The notes below the pieces were generated by a model. The model was not told the DNA's origin. It was given only the letters and a program-made list of their open reading frames with translations, and made no database searches. A DNA stretch of 64,000 nucleotides from Cutaneotrichosporon cavernicola. Lineage: Eukaryota; Basidiomycota; Tremellomycetes; Trichosporonales; Trichosporonaceae. Shown here in pieces: positions 35,048 to 46,600 of the stretch. Within the stretch, counting starts at the first letter, position 1. The number at the start of each line of letters is the position of its first letter. Both the position numbers and the translations under genes were made by a program. The DNA lies in contig NC_083394.1 in the NCBI RefSeq assembly GCF_030864355.1, positions 1,922,001-1,986,000 on the forward strand, written 5' to 3'.

Positions 35048-38009
35048 GGTGGCGTGGTCGTGTGACGCTGATGGTGTAATGGGAGGAAGGCAAGAGGGAA
35101 GGTTGGGTATGGATATGGGTATGGCGGCGGCCGGGGCGAGTCAAGAAGCAACCGAGACACGAGGTTGCGATGCCGAGAGAAGGTTGGTTGTGTGTGCAAT
35201 CGACTGCAACGATGGCCGCTAATAACCAGGTCGACGGCGGGGAACGTTTAGGTGGCGAGTATATGCGGCTGATTCGAGCCAGTTGGTGCTCAGATCTCGA
35301 TGTACTGGGGTCTCCACGGTGGCTTGAAAGATGGTGCACAGAAGAGGAGAGTCGTGTGAGGGAGTGGCGGGTTGGAAGTGTCTACAGGCAATAAAAAGTC
35401 GGGTAGCCAAAGACACAACGAACAGATGAAGATGGTGAGTAGTGTAAAAGAGGGTTGATAGTAGTGAATAGAAGTAGTAAAGAGGTGAGATGGAGACGAT
35501 GGCTCAAGTGATCGTGACCTCGAACCATACCCAGGCCCAGGGTGACGCCAAGCAAGGGGGGGAAGGAGGGAGGGAGTGAAGGGGTAAAGGGGAGCGGCAA
35601 CACCTGTGATGAAGGATTTGATTCCGTCATAGTTCAAAGCAATCAAAAAGCCATCCACACCGCCACGCGACCGAGACCCTGCAGTCTACAGTACACCCGG
35701 GCATCGGTCTTACAGACTTGTACGTTGGGAATCTCAATCGCAGCTCCACAAGATGAGTGAAATATTCCTCGGCAGCGTCAGTCTCGACAATTCTCACAAA
35801 CACTATCGCCCGGTTACTGCTCGGTATAATCGAGGATTCGTGGTTCGACGTCGACATGTGAAGAGTAGAAATCCAGGCACGATCGTCATCAGACTCAGAC
35901 TTTGTCACCTGTCAACAGTCACCTGTCATCAGCCAATAGGCAGGTGGCGTCATTAATTCAGGTCTTGCAAACCATCACTCGTATGCCTGCAACCATCATA
36001 ATCAGTGATTTGACCACTGTCGCTGGCGAATCGATACTGATCGATGCTGATCGCGCGTGGTGCGGGGCGTGTAAGACGAAGCGAAGCAGAGATGCTTGCG
36101 CCCTTTGCCACTCACACACGTCTGGCCGCCGGAGGCGGCATTCCCTCTCTTGCTTCTTACCGCATTCCCCACCGCCTAGGCGCAGTTAAGGTTCGCGCAC
36201 GTTAGGAAGATGTAGCCGGAAGCGAATTGTTGTCAGTTGAACCTAACTTGCGAGCTCCGTAACGAGCGCACGCGTCTGGGACTGTGGAGGCTGAGTGAGG
36301 AGGTGTAGGGACGAGCATCTTTGGCCTTTGCTGCACCTACGACGGGGAGCCATCATCGTGATGTGTCTTCAGCCGCCTTTCCATCGATGGCGGTGGCCAG
36401 AAGGATGAAACAGCCATCTCATCACGTTGACAAGAAGTGAGCAGAAAGCGCCCTCTATCAGGGCAACGCCTCCTAGACATCCACCACACAGGACTGGACA
36501 CCTTTCTCGCTGACGTCGCTGACGGCGCGCTACCTGTAGACACAGGCCGAGAAAGGTGCCGCGAACTTGCGAGGAGACACTGACGGCTCGTCCGTGTTAC
36601 TCACAAGTCGCCAGGCGTGGGATACTAAGCATCAAATCTCATCGTGGGGCTCGTGTTCAGCCCCGCCCAGCAGATCATGGTGAAGTCACTCTCAGCTCCT
36701 CAGCTTGGGGTTCTCTGTATTGCATCTCGCCATAGGATTCCCACTGAGACGGCAGGGAACTGATTACATCAGAACGCTGCTGGGCACTGCTCCTTGGGGC
36801 AGGAGCGGTGACGCGCCACTCGAGACCATCCTACCATCCGCCACTGACTACGCATCTTGGGAGCCAAACAGTCTGACAAGCCTAGGGCATTGGAACGATG
36901 AGCAGTTTGGAATGAACAGCAGCAACATACGACGCCCAGCAGGAAAAACGATCCGGAGCACCACGAGAGTTACGTGGAACCAAACAGGGGATCAGGAGAC
37001 ACCTACGGCCGTGAAAACCTCCAGAGGCCGCCCCGGAGACGCTACATCCGGTCCGGAAGTCGAGGTGCCTCGTTCCTCCTGGTCACCGACCGATCTCGGC
37101 CGACTCCAACAACCTGATGTGGCTGGATCCAGTACCTGAGGCACTGTACCTCTGTAGCTAACCCGGACGGACTGGCTTGAAGGAATAATTACTCCTCCTC
37201 GCCAAGTCCAGGCGCTACTGTGGCAGAGTCGCTCAATGAACAACAATCACCTGATGCTCAAAACACCACCATATTTGCTCACGTGCAGGAGCTACCTCTG
37301 CTGGTTTTACCATCTTGCCACCTACCGTCCACTGACCCCGGTCAGCGCATGTACGGCGTCCACTTGCTGAATGACAGATTCTTCTGGGTCACCTGAATGG
37401 TAAAGTCAGTCAGATCTACGGGTCTCCCCATAATTTCCTCGTCACAAGGAGAAACAATCATCGTCTGAAACAACGCCGCAGCGGCTTTCAGCACACTTTT
37501 CATTGTGCGTGGCCTGGGTAGACTCCGACGTACCTCGTCGTTATGTTGGCAACTCGAACAGGTCAAGTTGCCCAGGGGCAAAATGGACGATAAACGCCGC
37601 CATGGAGTTACCATTCCTAGCTTGTGATGCCACCCTGAGACATGTGCTACAGTTTATGCCGTCATACCTTCTGTGCGGGAACAATCTGGCCATTATTTCT
37701 CGGGGTGCTGGTGGAGTACAGTGGCGTCATGGGATTGGGCCTTCTCAACAAAGTATGACGCTTCGCAGGGCAAGGAACTTTGCCGGTTCGGATGTACGCC
37801 CCTTGTCGGCTTGTCGACAAGCTGTTTTTTGTTGTCAGCTGGCTAGTGGCCGACTCGGTCCTCGGAGAAGACCCTGCAATTTACTCTCTCTGCCCCGCAG
37901 GAGCTCCTCAAGGCTCCGTCGGGGACGGGGTGGCTGATGTGGAACATGAGTGATACATAAGACCCGCCGAGGCATGGGAAGAACCTCATTCCCAACCACC
38001 ACTTCCACA
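35048..38009. other. Long intergenic stretch without a supported gene
   Basis: About 2.96 kb, the longest gap in the window. The left part (to about 35.6 kb) is the 5' side of the 537-residue protein gene. From about 35.75 to 37.9 kb the sequence looks less GC-rich and less codon-biased than the genes. The largest ORFs (36705-37139 plus, 37342-37614 minus) have no recognised domain and no convincing exon partners. No terminal repeats seen by eye. It could hold a relic, a non-coding RNA or a long transporter promoter. Confidence 0.45.
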
Positions 38010-39855
38010 ATGTCGACAACGCCTACGACCGACCACACTCCCGGGGGACACGAAGAGAAGATTGCGAAGCGGTTGCGCGAGTCGATCACCGATCACGAGG
38101 ACGGCTTCGAGACGCCTCCTATCGACTGGGATGAGGCGGCACGCTTCCAGCCCTCCAAGCTCAAGGGCAACTCTCTGACTTACATGGTCGCTTTTGTTGC
38201 GGGTACCGGCTTCACCCTCTTCGGTTACGACCAGGGTGTCATGTCCGGTAAGGAATGCATTATGGCATCGCTGACGGCAGGTATGCTCACCCTTCCGATC
38301 TTCCTTAAGCAGTTCCCGAGCACCGCGACCGAGGCCGGTTTCGGCGGCGGCAACGCCAACGCGGCGACGCTCCAGTCATTTATGGTTGCGATTTACGAGA
38401 TTGGCTGTCTTGTGGGCGCCCTGTCCAACCTCTGGGTTGGTGACAAGCTGGGTCGCAAGCACACGATCGCGCTCGGCGGCTTCATCATGACTATCGGCGC
38501 CATTCTCCAAACCACGGCTTTCACGTACGCGCACATGCTCGTTGCTCGCGTCGTCACCGGTATCGGAAACGGTCTCCTCACCTCGACAGTCCCCGCTTAC
38601 CAGTCCGAGTGCGCCAAGCCTCACCGCCGCGGCCAGCTCGTGCTCTGGATGGGCTCGCTCATTACGTTCGGCATCATGATCTCGTACTGGATCAACCTCG
38701 GATGCTACTTTATCGACAACGATGCGGCCTGGCGCTTCCCCATGGCTTTCCAGATCGTCTTTGCCATCATCATGATCGGCTGCATCTACGGTTTCAGGCT
38801 GCCCGACTCGCCGCGCTGGCTCGTCTCCAAGGGCCGGTACGCCGAGGCCGTCGCCGTCCTCGCTGCCCTGGACAACACCACCGTCGACGACCCCGAGATC
38901 CGCCGCACCTTCCACGGTATCGTCGACTCGGCCCAGCAGGAGTCCAAGGAGAAGTTCAGCGTCCGCGAGCTCATGTCCCACGGCAAGACCCAGCATTTCC
39001 GCCGCACCCTCCTCGGTTTCCTCGCTCAGATGTTCCAGCAGATCTCTGGCATCAACCTCATCACCTACTACCTCACCACCGTGCTTGGCGGCATGGGCCT
39101 GGGCCCTGTCATGTCGCGCACCATCGCCGGCGTCAACGGAACGGTCTACTTCCTCACTTCGATCGCTGCTCTGTTCATGGTTGAGCGTTTCGGCCGTCGG
39201 CCCCTCATGGTCTGGACCGCTCTCCTCCAGGCGGCGACGTTTGCTATCCTCGCGGGCCTATACAAGGAGGTCAGCGACGGTAACAAGGCCGCCCAGGGCG
39301 TCTCGGTACTCATGCTCTTCCTCTTCAACACCTGGTTCTCGATTGGCTGGCTCGGCATGACCTGGCTCTACCCTGCCGAAGTCACTCCTCTCCGCATCCG
39401 TGCTCCCGCCAACGCTGTCTCTACCGCGAGCAACTGGCTCTTCAGTGAGTTTCCGCGTCCCCTCTCCTGGTTGAATCGTACTGACCCCAGACTTCATGGT
39501 TGTGATGGCTACCGGGCCCATGTTCGCCAAGATCGGGTGGGGCACGTACGCCTTCTTCGCCGCGATGAACGGCATCATCATCTTCCCCGTCGTCTACCTC
39601 TACTTCCCTGAGACCAAGAAGTACTCTCTCGAGGAGCTCGACATCATCTTTGCCAAGGCTCACAACGAGCGCCGCAACCCTGTCACTGTCAGTCTCGAGG
39701 GCGACATTCCCCCGGCTGGTTCGCGGGAGGCAGAGCAGATCCTCGGCCGCACTATCCGCGCCGAGAAGATGGAGGATGGAGGTTTCGGCCGCCGCCTCTC
39801 CCGCGTCATCAGCGGTCCCGCCGAAGGGCGCAGGCTGTCGCGCGAGCACGTTTAA
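38010..39855 (+). CDS. MFS sugar transporter (hexose/pentose family)
   Basis: Exons 38010-38247, 38281-39444 and 39491-39855 (introns 33 and 46 bp) give 588 residues with the expected 12 membrane helices. Diagnostic motifs: FGYDQGVMSGMLTLPIF in helix 1, GDKLGRKHTI, RVVTGIGNGLLTSTVPAYQSE, LPDSPRWLVSKGR, QQISGINLITYY, ERFGRRPLM, PAEVTPLRIRAPANA and YFPETKKYSLEELD. These place it in the sugar porter family at the plasma membrane; the substrate cannot be read from sequence. ATG 38010 (context CACAATG) is preferred over an in-frame ATG at 37974. The first intron is a multiple of three with no stop, so its retention would add 11 residues (KECIMASLTAG) into the helix 1-2 loop. A spliced read gives the usual GVMSGMLTLP. 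Confidence 0.95.
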
Positions 39856-41136
39856 GGGGTTTAATACAGTGGAAGGGTGGAGGGGTGGTTAGCAGTGCTG
39901 TAGCTCCAGCGTAATGATGACCAATGTATGGCCATTGATTAAGTGTTTGTGTTGTTTGCCGGGAGGTTTTAAATGCCCCTCATGTCCCACTGATGCTCTC
40001 ATCTCGCCCATGCAGCATCAGAGACAGTACTAATTGCGGGCAACTGTAGACCTGGAGCTGTGCTACTGAGGGGGCGTCTTCGCCGTCTCTCCCTCCTCCA
40101 CGTCAGCCTTTCACGGGGCTCGGTTTCCCACTTGATTTAGGCCGGAAATCATCTTCCTCCTCGAGCAACCCATAATCCCCACCTCAAGGTCAACTTTGGA
40201 TAGCGGCAGACTTCGGTCAGGAACAGCAACCCGCGCGCGTGGCTTCTTTTTCGAGTGAGGTGGAACGAAAGGAGACAAGGAATGGGGGCAAGTACAGGAC
40301 ATATGTTGACAATGTTATGAAATGCTTCCCTACTCCTCCGTGGTCTTCTGAGGCGAGCAGGATATATACGATTGTTCGGCCAAGTTGAAGCTTCAGACTG
40401 TTGGGAATTAGGTGACTGGCGAAATCATGTTGTGAACAGCTACCGTACATGCCCCCCATCTAATTCACTGGGAAAGTGTGATAATTGGAGCCAGTGGTGT
40501 GAAGACCACAGTTTTGTGTTCTTGAAGCAGTGTGGGCTCGGGTTTTGGATGAAAAGACCTGACTGCTGAAGCAAAGATTGCCAAATATTGATATGCCCAA
40601 ACGCTGTTTGGTTTGGCCTGAATATTTGGTTCCCTTTCATGGAGGAGATCCCCATTTTTGACTCGGCAGTGGAGGTCGAAGGAGGGGAGGGGTGGTTCGC
40701 TGTAGGACATAGCGACGACGAAGGACTGTCTACAAAAGGCCACTTGGGCTTGGTGGGGCAGTGCGGGGAGAAGGCAAAGACGTGTATGTCTTGGAGTATG
40801 CGGGGTAAGCATTCTCATCGTGGAAGGAGATCCTGACGACATGGAAGCTCAGATACTGTGGAGGAAGTGAGTGGCAGTTGTGCACGATGAGAGCGGCGGT
40901 GCTGTTTGCTCCGCCACGGCGTCCCCTCAACCATGCGAGGCGCAAAGCGACAGTGATCCCGCTAATCGCGAAGACGAGCCGCTCGCCAAGCGCTCCCGTC
41001 CCTGACCTTAGCTGAGTCTGCGAACTCCGAGCCACATGGAACTCTCCCAACCACCGAACGCGAACCTCCCTATCATCTTGACCACCTTCCAAAACGTCCT
41101 CCGCACGCGATGCATAGTGCTCATTCCCAAAAAGCT
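39856..41136. other. Intergenic: transporter 3' side and tRNA downstream side
   Basis: About 1.28 kb with no supported protein gene. A minus-strand 125-codon ORF at 40465-40842 overlaps other-frame ORFs and has no domain. The short T-run that ends the tRNA transcript is at its right end. Confidence 0.5.
41129..41133 (-). terminator. Pol III terminator of tRNA-Tyr copy 1
   Basis: Five T on the minus strand starting 4 bases past the tRNA 3' end, as expected for RNA polymerase III termination. Confidence 0.8.
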
Positions 41137-41245
41137 CTCACCACTGTGAGTCGAACACAGGACCTGCGGATTGGCTGCCACGTCTCTTCGACGCGGCGTG
41201 GTAACGGATTACAGTCCGACGCTCTACCAACTGAGCTATGGTGAG
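41137..41245 (-). tRNA. tRNA-Tyr (anticodon GTA), intron-containing, copy 1
   Basis: Acceptor stem CTCACCA pairs fully with TGGTGAG. D-arm GCTC-AGTTGGTA-GAGC; anticodon loop CTGTAA/A reads GTA; T-arm CTGTG-TTCGACT-CACAG. A 37-bp intron (41172-41208) follows base 37, the standard position for tRNA-Tyr introns. Exons are identical to the copy at 49976-50083. The outermost anticodon-stem pair (27-43) would be U-C in both copies. Confidence 0.95.
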
Positions 41246-41753
41246 GATGCTCACGTGAGACTTGTTGGAAACTGCCCGTTGAGTTGGCGGCAGAAGTGCC
41301 ACCAGCCCCGAATTTTGCTCCCGCACCTCTACTTCTCGGCCTCGACATCGCTATCGCACAGGCCACTTCCACCCTCGTATATCTACCTAGCCCGCACTAC
41401 CGTTTTCTATGCACCTACACATCACTCCTCCACACGGGCTACTGCAGAAGCTACATTCCTGCATCCCGAGGACCTCCAACTTCAACCTGGAGGCACCACA
41501 TCTAACAAGACACAGCATTCTCCTTGGCCGTGGCCACGAGTTCCAGTACTCCAGTCAATGCAGTACGTTAGAACGCACATGGACAAACAACCTGGTCTGG
41601 AAACGACGTGTTGAAGAATAACGGGTTGAGTGGCCATCCTAGCTGGGTGGCCGTGGTGGCTTAAATGCACGTGGCGATTGATGCCAAGACGATGGCGGTA
41701 ATGTGCATATGCATACAGTGGGATTACGAGAGTGTATCGGGAACGGAAGTCAC
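41246..41753. other. Intergenic: tRNA-Tyr upstream region and MPP10 3' region
   Basis: About 510 bp without a supported gene. Overlapping short ORFs on both strands have no domain content. A GTAAGT follows the MPP10 coding end immediately (its stop TAA lies within CTGTAAGTG), so a further 3' exon cannot be wholly excluded. Confidence 0.45.
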
Positions 41754-43926
41754 TTACAGCTTGAGGCGTTTGGCGTCCGGCCCAGCCTCGGCGCGCTGCT
41801 TGCGCTTGGCGTCCTCCTTGCCGCCCTTGCCGAGCACCGTAACTCCCTTGCCAGATTTGACAAGGCTCTTGAGGGCCTCGTCCTTCTGCTCGCGCACACT
41901 CTTCTTCTTCGAGTACAGCGCCTCCGTACCGGCGAGCTTGGCACGCTGCGACTTCTTCTCGCGCCGTGCCTTGGCACGTGCAGCCTTGGCCTCCTCGGGG
42001 GTCTGCTCCTCGCGGGCAGTGAGTTCGCCAGCACTTGGCCCGGCAAACATCTCCTGTGGTGCGAGCATGCTCCCAGCCGCCTGTGTGGAGGGAAGCGCGC
42101 TCTCCATGCTCGTCGTGGCAATGTTCTCGACAGTGCGGATTTGCGCCTTGGGTGCCTTGGGCACAAAGTTGAGCGAGCTGAGCGCGTCGAGCTTGTAGCA
42201 GATGTCGCCCCACAGCGTGTCGATCTCGTCGTGCTGCGCCTTGAGCTTGGCGTCGCGCGCGTCAACGGCTTTGCCACCGCTTGCGGCGGTCGTGTAGTCG
42301 TCCTCGTAGATTTGCGCAAGCGACTTGGCACTCTGCTTGTCATCCAGCTCAAAGAAGCGGCTGGGCAGGAAAGGCGTCGGGTCGTACGCACGCACGCGCT
42401 CGACACTGTCAAAGTTGTTGTCCAGGATGCGCTTCCTGATAAGCTCCTCGAGACTCGCCACGCTCTCCTCCGTGACGTTCGGTACGCTCTTGGCAACATG
42501 CTCAAAGTCCAGGTCCTCCTCCAGCAGCGAGTTTTCGGGGCGCGCACGTGACGAGGCCTCTCCCAGCAATGTCCAGTCCTTTGGCCCAATGGCCTCCGCC
42601 TCGAGCTGGGCAATCTGCTCAGCCAGCTCGCGCTGTCGCCGCTCATGTGTGGACATGACTGGGCGTCAGCCTTCTCTTGACTTGCACATAGCATGTACTC
42701 ACCCTGCTTCGAGTCGCCCTCGTCCTCGCTGTCGTCGAACAGATCTGCCTTGAGGCGGTCCATGACCCCGCGCGACGGGTCCTCCTCGGCCTCTGCTGCC
42801 TCGTCCTCGTCCTCGTCCTCGTCCTCGGCGAACGCGACCTTCCGCTTGCTCTTCTTCTTTCCGTTGTCTTTCGCCTGGCCCTTATCCTTGCCCATCTCGG
42901 CCTGAGAGGTTGGCCGCGGCGGTGGCGCGAAGAAGTCGGAGTACATGAGTGGCGCGTCGTCCTCCTCGCCCTCCTCGAGGAACATGGTGCCAATGTCGTC
43001 GAGGTCGGCGTCTTCGTCCTCGTCGCCTCCGAGCGCGCCAGACGTCACACGTCCGGCCTCCATCTCTTCCGTCTGGCGGTTGAAGTCGTCGATCGAGAAG
43101 AACTTGTCGTCCAGCGTCGGATGTTGGGCGCGCGGTTTGGACGGTCCGGGGGCATACCCGTCGTCCTCGTCCTCAGCCTGGTCATCGGAGGCTCCATCGT
43201 CGTCCTCGTCTTCCAACGAACCCTCCTCGTCCGAGCCGAGCTCTAGTTCCCCGTCCGAGCCAGAGCCCATCTCGACGTCCTCGTCGCTCCCCAACTCTTC
43301 ATCATCATCCTCGCCGCTTCCCTCGTCGCTATCCTTCTCACTCCCCTCATCAGACATTCCCTCCTCATACCCTCCTTCTGCCATCATCTTCTCCCATTCC
43401 TCGATGGTCATCTCCTCGGTGCTGTCGTCACCGTCATCGTCATCGTCCTCCTCTTCCCATCCCATCACGCTGCCTTCATCCTCATCGGCATCGGCCTGTG
43501 CGACCTCCTTGATGATGCGACACAGCCCCTCCGCGCGTATTTCAAGCTGAGCCCACACCTGCTCGGGTTCCATTCCGGCGACGGTGAGCTCGGACAGCGG
43601 GGTGTAGGGCAACAGCTCCTGAGGCGCGGGCTTATCCTCCTCGGCGGCAGGCTTGGACGAGCGCAGCTGAATCGTCGGCTGCTCGACAATCGAGGCGAGG
43701 AATGGGTGGATGTGCGGGTGCGAGTTGGCCTCAGTCGCAATGCCTGATGTCAGCGTGGTTGAGGCACAGGCGTACCGAGATCGCAGATGTCCTTGACGGC
43801 ATCGAGTGCGCGGCCGGCAAGCTTGTCGTCCCCACCTCGCGCGAGCTTGTGCTCCCGCGAGGAGAGGAGGGTGGCGAAAGCCTCCAGCCCCGGGATAATG
43901 GACGCGGCTGGTGTGTCCTGCGACAT
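41754..43926 (-). CDS. MPP10: U3 snoRNP / small-subunit processome protein MPP10
   Basis: Exons 43776-43926, 42703-43743 and 41754-42658 (introns 32 and 44 bp) give 698 residues. The N-terminal 150 residues are mixed. The next 150 are extremely acidic with Asp/Glu/Ser runs. Conserved MPP10 blocks follow: HPTLDDKFFSIDDFNRQTEE, MYSDFFAPPP, RRQRELAEQIAQLEAEAIGP then KDWTLLGEASSRARPENSLL, and DPTPFLPSRFFELDDK. The C-terminal part is basic (KARREKKSQRAKLAG, DAKRLKL). MPP10 holds Imp3/Imp4 on the U3 snoRNA-pre-rRNA duplex in the nucleolus and is required for 18S rRNA. ENP2, another processome factor, lies about 19 kb away, likely by chance. Confidence 0.95.
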
Positions 43927-44399
43927 GGTGTTGATGGGAGTCTTGAGGTGGAGGTTGATTGGAGGTGGATCAGAATTTTGAGTGAGCAGTCAGTCTGACG
44001 CCAACAACTGCGACGGTATCAATGTCACGTGCCTTTCACGTGTTCCGGCGATACCTCTCCACTCATCTACGGCCATAAATAGTAAGCCAGAGCACTGAGC
44101 AGTAGCTAAGAGGACGCCATTAAGCCTTTGAGGTTTTCCATTTGACCATTATGCTCTACATATAGCTGCCTGCTTTGCATTAGGTGTGTTGGTCTGTGGA
44201 CTTACTATGGGAAGAGATGTGGGTCACCTTGAGTGGTAGGGACCGAATTGGTTCCGCTTTACATGACGCGCATGGACGCGTCGAGTTTATTACCTTTGCT
44301 TTTCCCGCCACTCACCTTCCTCGACCTTCTCTCAACAACACTCTCAAGATCCACCATTCTTTTGTCAACTCCCATCCACTTTCTCATCCACTCCTCATA
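43927..44399. promoter_or_regulatory. Divergent promoter, MPP10 / NASP-like gene
   Basis: About 470 bp between opposed genes. The segment 44040-44180 is A/T-richer than the flanks. CACGTG-like core at 44024-44029 with a second CACGTG-like copy near 44037-44042 (CACGTGCCTTTCACGTG), an E-box pair that could bind a bHLH factor. Confidence 0.5.
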
Positions 44400-45698
44400 A
44401 TGTAAGTGGGCCATGTGTAGGTGAAGTAACGCGTAGGTCCGAGGCAGACACAGCAGCTCCTGGGGTACCGGCGAACGCGACGGGCATCGGCACGCCTATC
44501 CATGAGGACAGGCAGGCGCAGGTTACCAAGCTCCTTGCCGAAGGCAAAAAGGCTCTCGCGCTGAAGCAGTGGGAGGAGGCTATCGAGAAGCAGGCGTCGG
44601 CCCTGCAAATCCAGTACGTTGTCTGACGCTGCATGATCAACATCTGACAACAGGGATGAAGCCGGCGTGGACCAGCTCGACCCGTCTAAGGCCCCGCTGC
44701 TGTTCAACTACGGCCGCGCTCTGTTCGAACTCGCACTGTCCCAGCAGGGTGTGATGGGCAAGGAGGAGGTCGCGAAGGGGACCGACCCATCAGAGGGAGA
44801 CAAGGACAAGTCGGGCAAGTTCGTGTTCGAAGGCGACGGCGATGACGAGGAAGAAGAAGGCGAGGGCGAGGGTGAGGGTGAGGATGAGGGCGAGGAGCAA
44901 GAGGGTGCTGAAGGTGGGGAGGGTGGGGAAGGTGGGGAACGGGAAGACGACCTGCCCGAGGACGACTTCAACGCCGCGTGGGAGGTGCTCGACGTTGCAC
45001 GGACGATCTACGAACGCGAGATTGCCAAGAAGAGCGAGGAGAACGCGCGCGACGACAAGATGAGCTTGGCAGAGTGTTTCCTGCTCTTAGGCGACATTAG
45101 CTGTGAGACAGGTCAGTAGAACCCCATTCTTGTTTCGAGGTGGCTGGTTGAGCCGCGTAAAGCATTTCATTAACGTGCAGAAAAGTTCGACCAGGCAGTG
45201 CAGGATTACAAGGCTGCGTTGGATATCAAGACGGCTCTCCTTCCGCCGTCATCACGCGCCCTCGCGTCTGCGCACTACCAGCTGTCGTCGGCTCTGGAGT
45301 TGACTCCCGGGGGACGTCCGGCGGCACTGGAGCACGTGCAGGCTGCGCTGGACGGGTTCAAGGCGCGCGCGGACGAGTTGCGCCGTGCGATTGGGGGCAA
45401 GAACGCTGCCGACGACGTCACGCGCCTTAACGAGCGTGAGCGCGAGGCCGAGCTCAAGGACGTCACCGAGCTTATCGGCGACCTCGAGGTCAAGATTGAC
45501 GAGCTCAAGGTCGCACCACCACGCGAGGACCTCGTGAGCGGTACGATTAACCACCTCCTCGGCGGTGTTGGTGGCGAGGTGAAGCAGGACGCAGGCCCCG
45601 TCAACGACCTTACGTCAATGGTGCGGAAGAAGAAGCGCCCCGCTCCGGAGAAGTCCGAGGACAAGAGCGACAAGAAGGCCAAGGTCTTGGAGAAGTAG
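44400..45698 (+). CDS. NASP/SHNi-TPR histone chaperone (Sim3/Hif1-like)
   Basis: Exons 44400-44401, 44437-44613, 44654-45111 and 45181-45698 (introns 35, 40 and 69 bp) give 384 residues. The first intron splits the start codon (AT|G); unspliced RNA would read ATG-TAA. After splicing the start is MSEADTAAPG. TPR-like helices follow: AQVTKLLAEGKKALALKQWE, APLLFNYGRALFELALSQ, AAWEVLDVARTIYEREIAKK, AECFLLLGDISCETEKFDQA with VQDYKAALDIKTALL. A long Glu/Gly acidic insert interrupts the second TPR region, a hallmark of NASP. A helical segment (TELIGDLEVKIDELK) and a basic nuclear-signal tail end the protein. The family binds histone H3 in the nucleus and carries H3-H4 to assembly or CENP-A sites. 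Confidence 0.9.
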
Positions 45699-46600
45699 AT
45701 GGTCAGTGTACTCTATCCCCTTCGTCCTTGGAATATAGCGCGGCGTATGATGTGCCTAGAGGCGCACACTGTAGTTCAGCTGGACATTAACATGCAGATT
45801 GTAGTTCGTACCATGCAAGTAGTCGATTACACTTGTGGCCTGGATGCAGTGCCATCCGTGTCAGTGTCGACTGCGTTGCTAACGAGCTTGGGTCCACTTT
45901 ACGTCGCCACTTGCCTTGTTACTGTGGTGCCGGCTAACGGGCGCCGGGCGTACGGAGCACTGATCGGGGTTCGGCGAGCCGGTCGTGTCCGTGTGCCTGC
46001 TGCCAGTGCCACATTCTACGGTATTGTTCAGCACGTCGCGGGTTTGTGCAGTTCCAAGAATATCCCATCGCACCTGGGAAGTGGGCAGGGGAGATCGGTG
46101 GGCAGGTAAAAACCTTGTTTGTGTGGAATGTATGCAACCGAGGGGAAGCGATGGCTGCAACTCTGGACGTGCTGTACATGTACATGCATGCATGTACTTC
46201 TACATCTACATCTATATTTGGGATGCCGTACAGTCTGTGCAGACGGCTTGGCGAGACCGTTGTTGGCGTGGGGACCCCAGAGCGATGCCGAACAGTTTGG
46301 GCAGACGTCACTGATACTGCGTTGGTAACGTGGTAGCTGTCTGTCTCTCTGTCATTCCATTCATTCCAACCCCAACGGCCCGTTGCCATCAACACCGACA
46401 GCCACACCGAGCTCCGGGAGCCGAGGCTACCCATCATGCCCTATCACTCTTCCCACTCTCCTTTACTCTCTCCACAACCACACTCACTACCTCCTCCATC
46501 CCTCCTCGATCCACCACATTCCTCACCAGTACCTCTCCACGCTGACCTCGTCGTTGACGCGCTTCCACTCCACGCCGACCGACCAGGAAGCTCGTCATTG
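45699..46600. other. Intergenic: NASP-like 3' side and SEC59 promoter
   Basis: About 900 bp. The last 150 bp are strongly pyrimidine-rich (CTCTTCCCACTCTCC-like), fitting a 5' leader. An in-frame upstream ATG at 46436 would extend SEC59 by 55 His/Pro/Ser residues; I treated it as leader. TACATGTACATGCATGCATGTAC near 46177-46196 is a nested palindrome. Confidence 0.5.

Noticed and set aside
36705..37139. 144-codon plus-strand ORF in the long gap
   Set aside because: No recognisable domain, no splice partners, overlapping ORFs on the other strand; kept only as part of the unexplained region.
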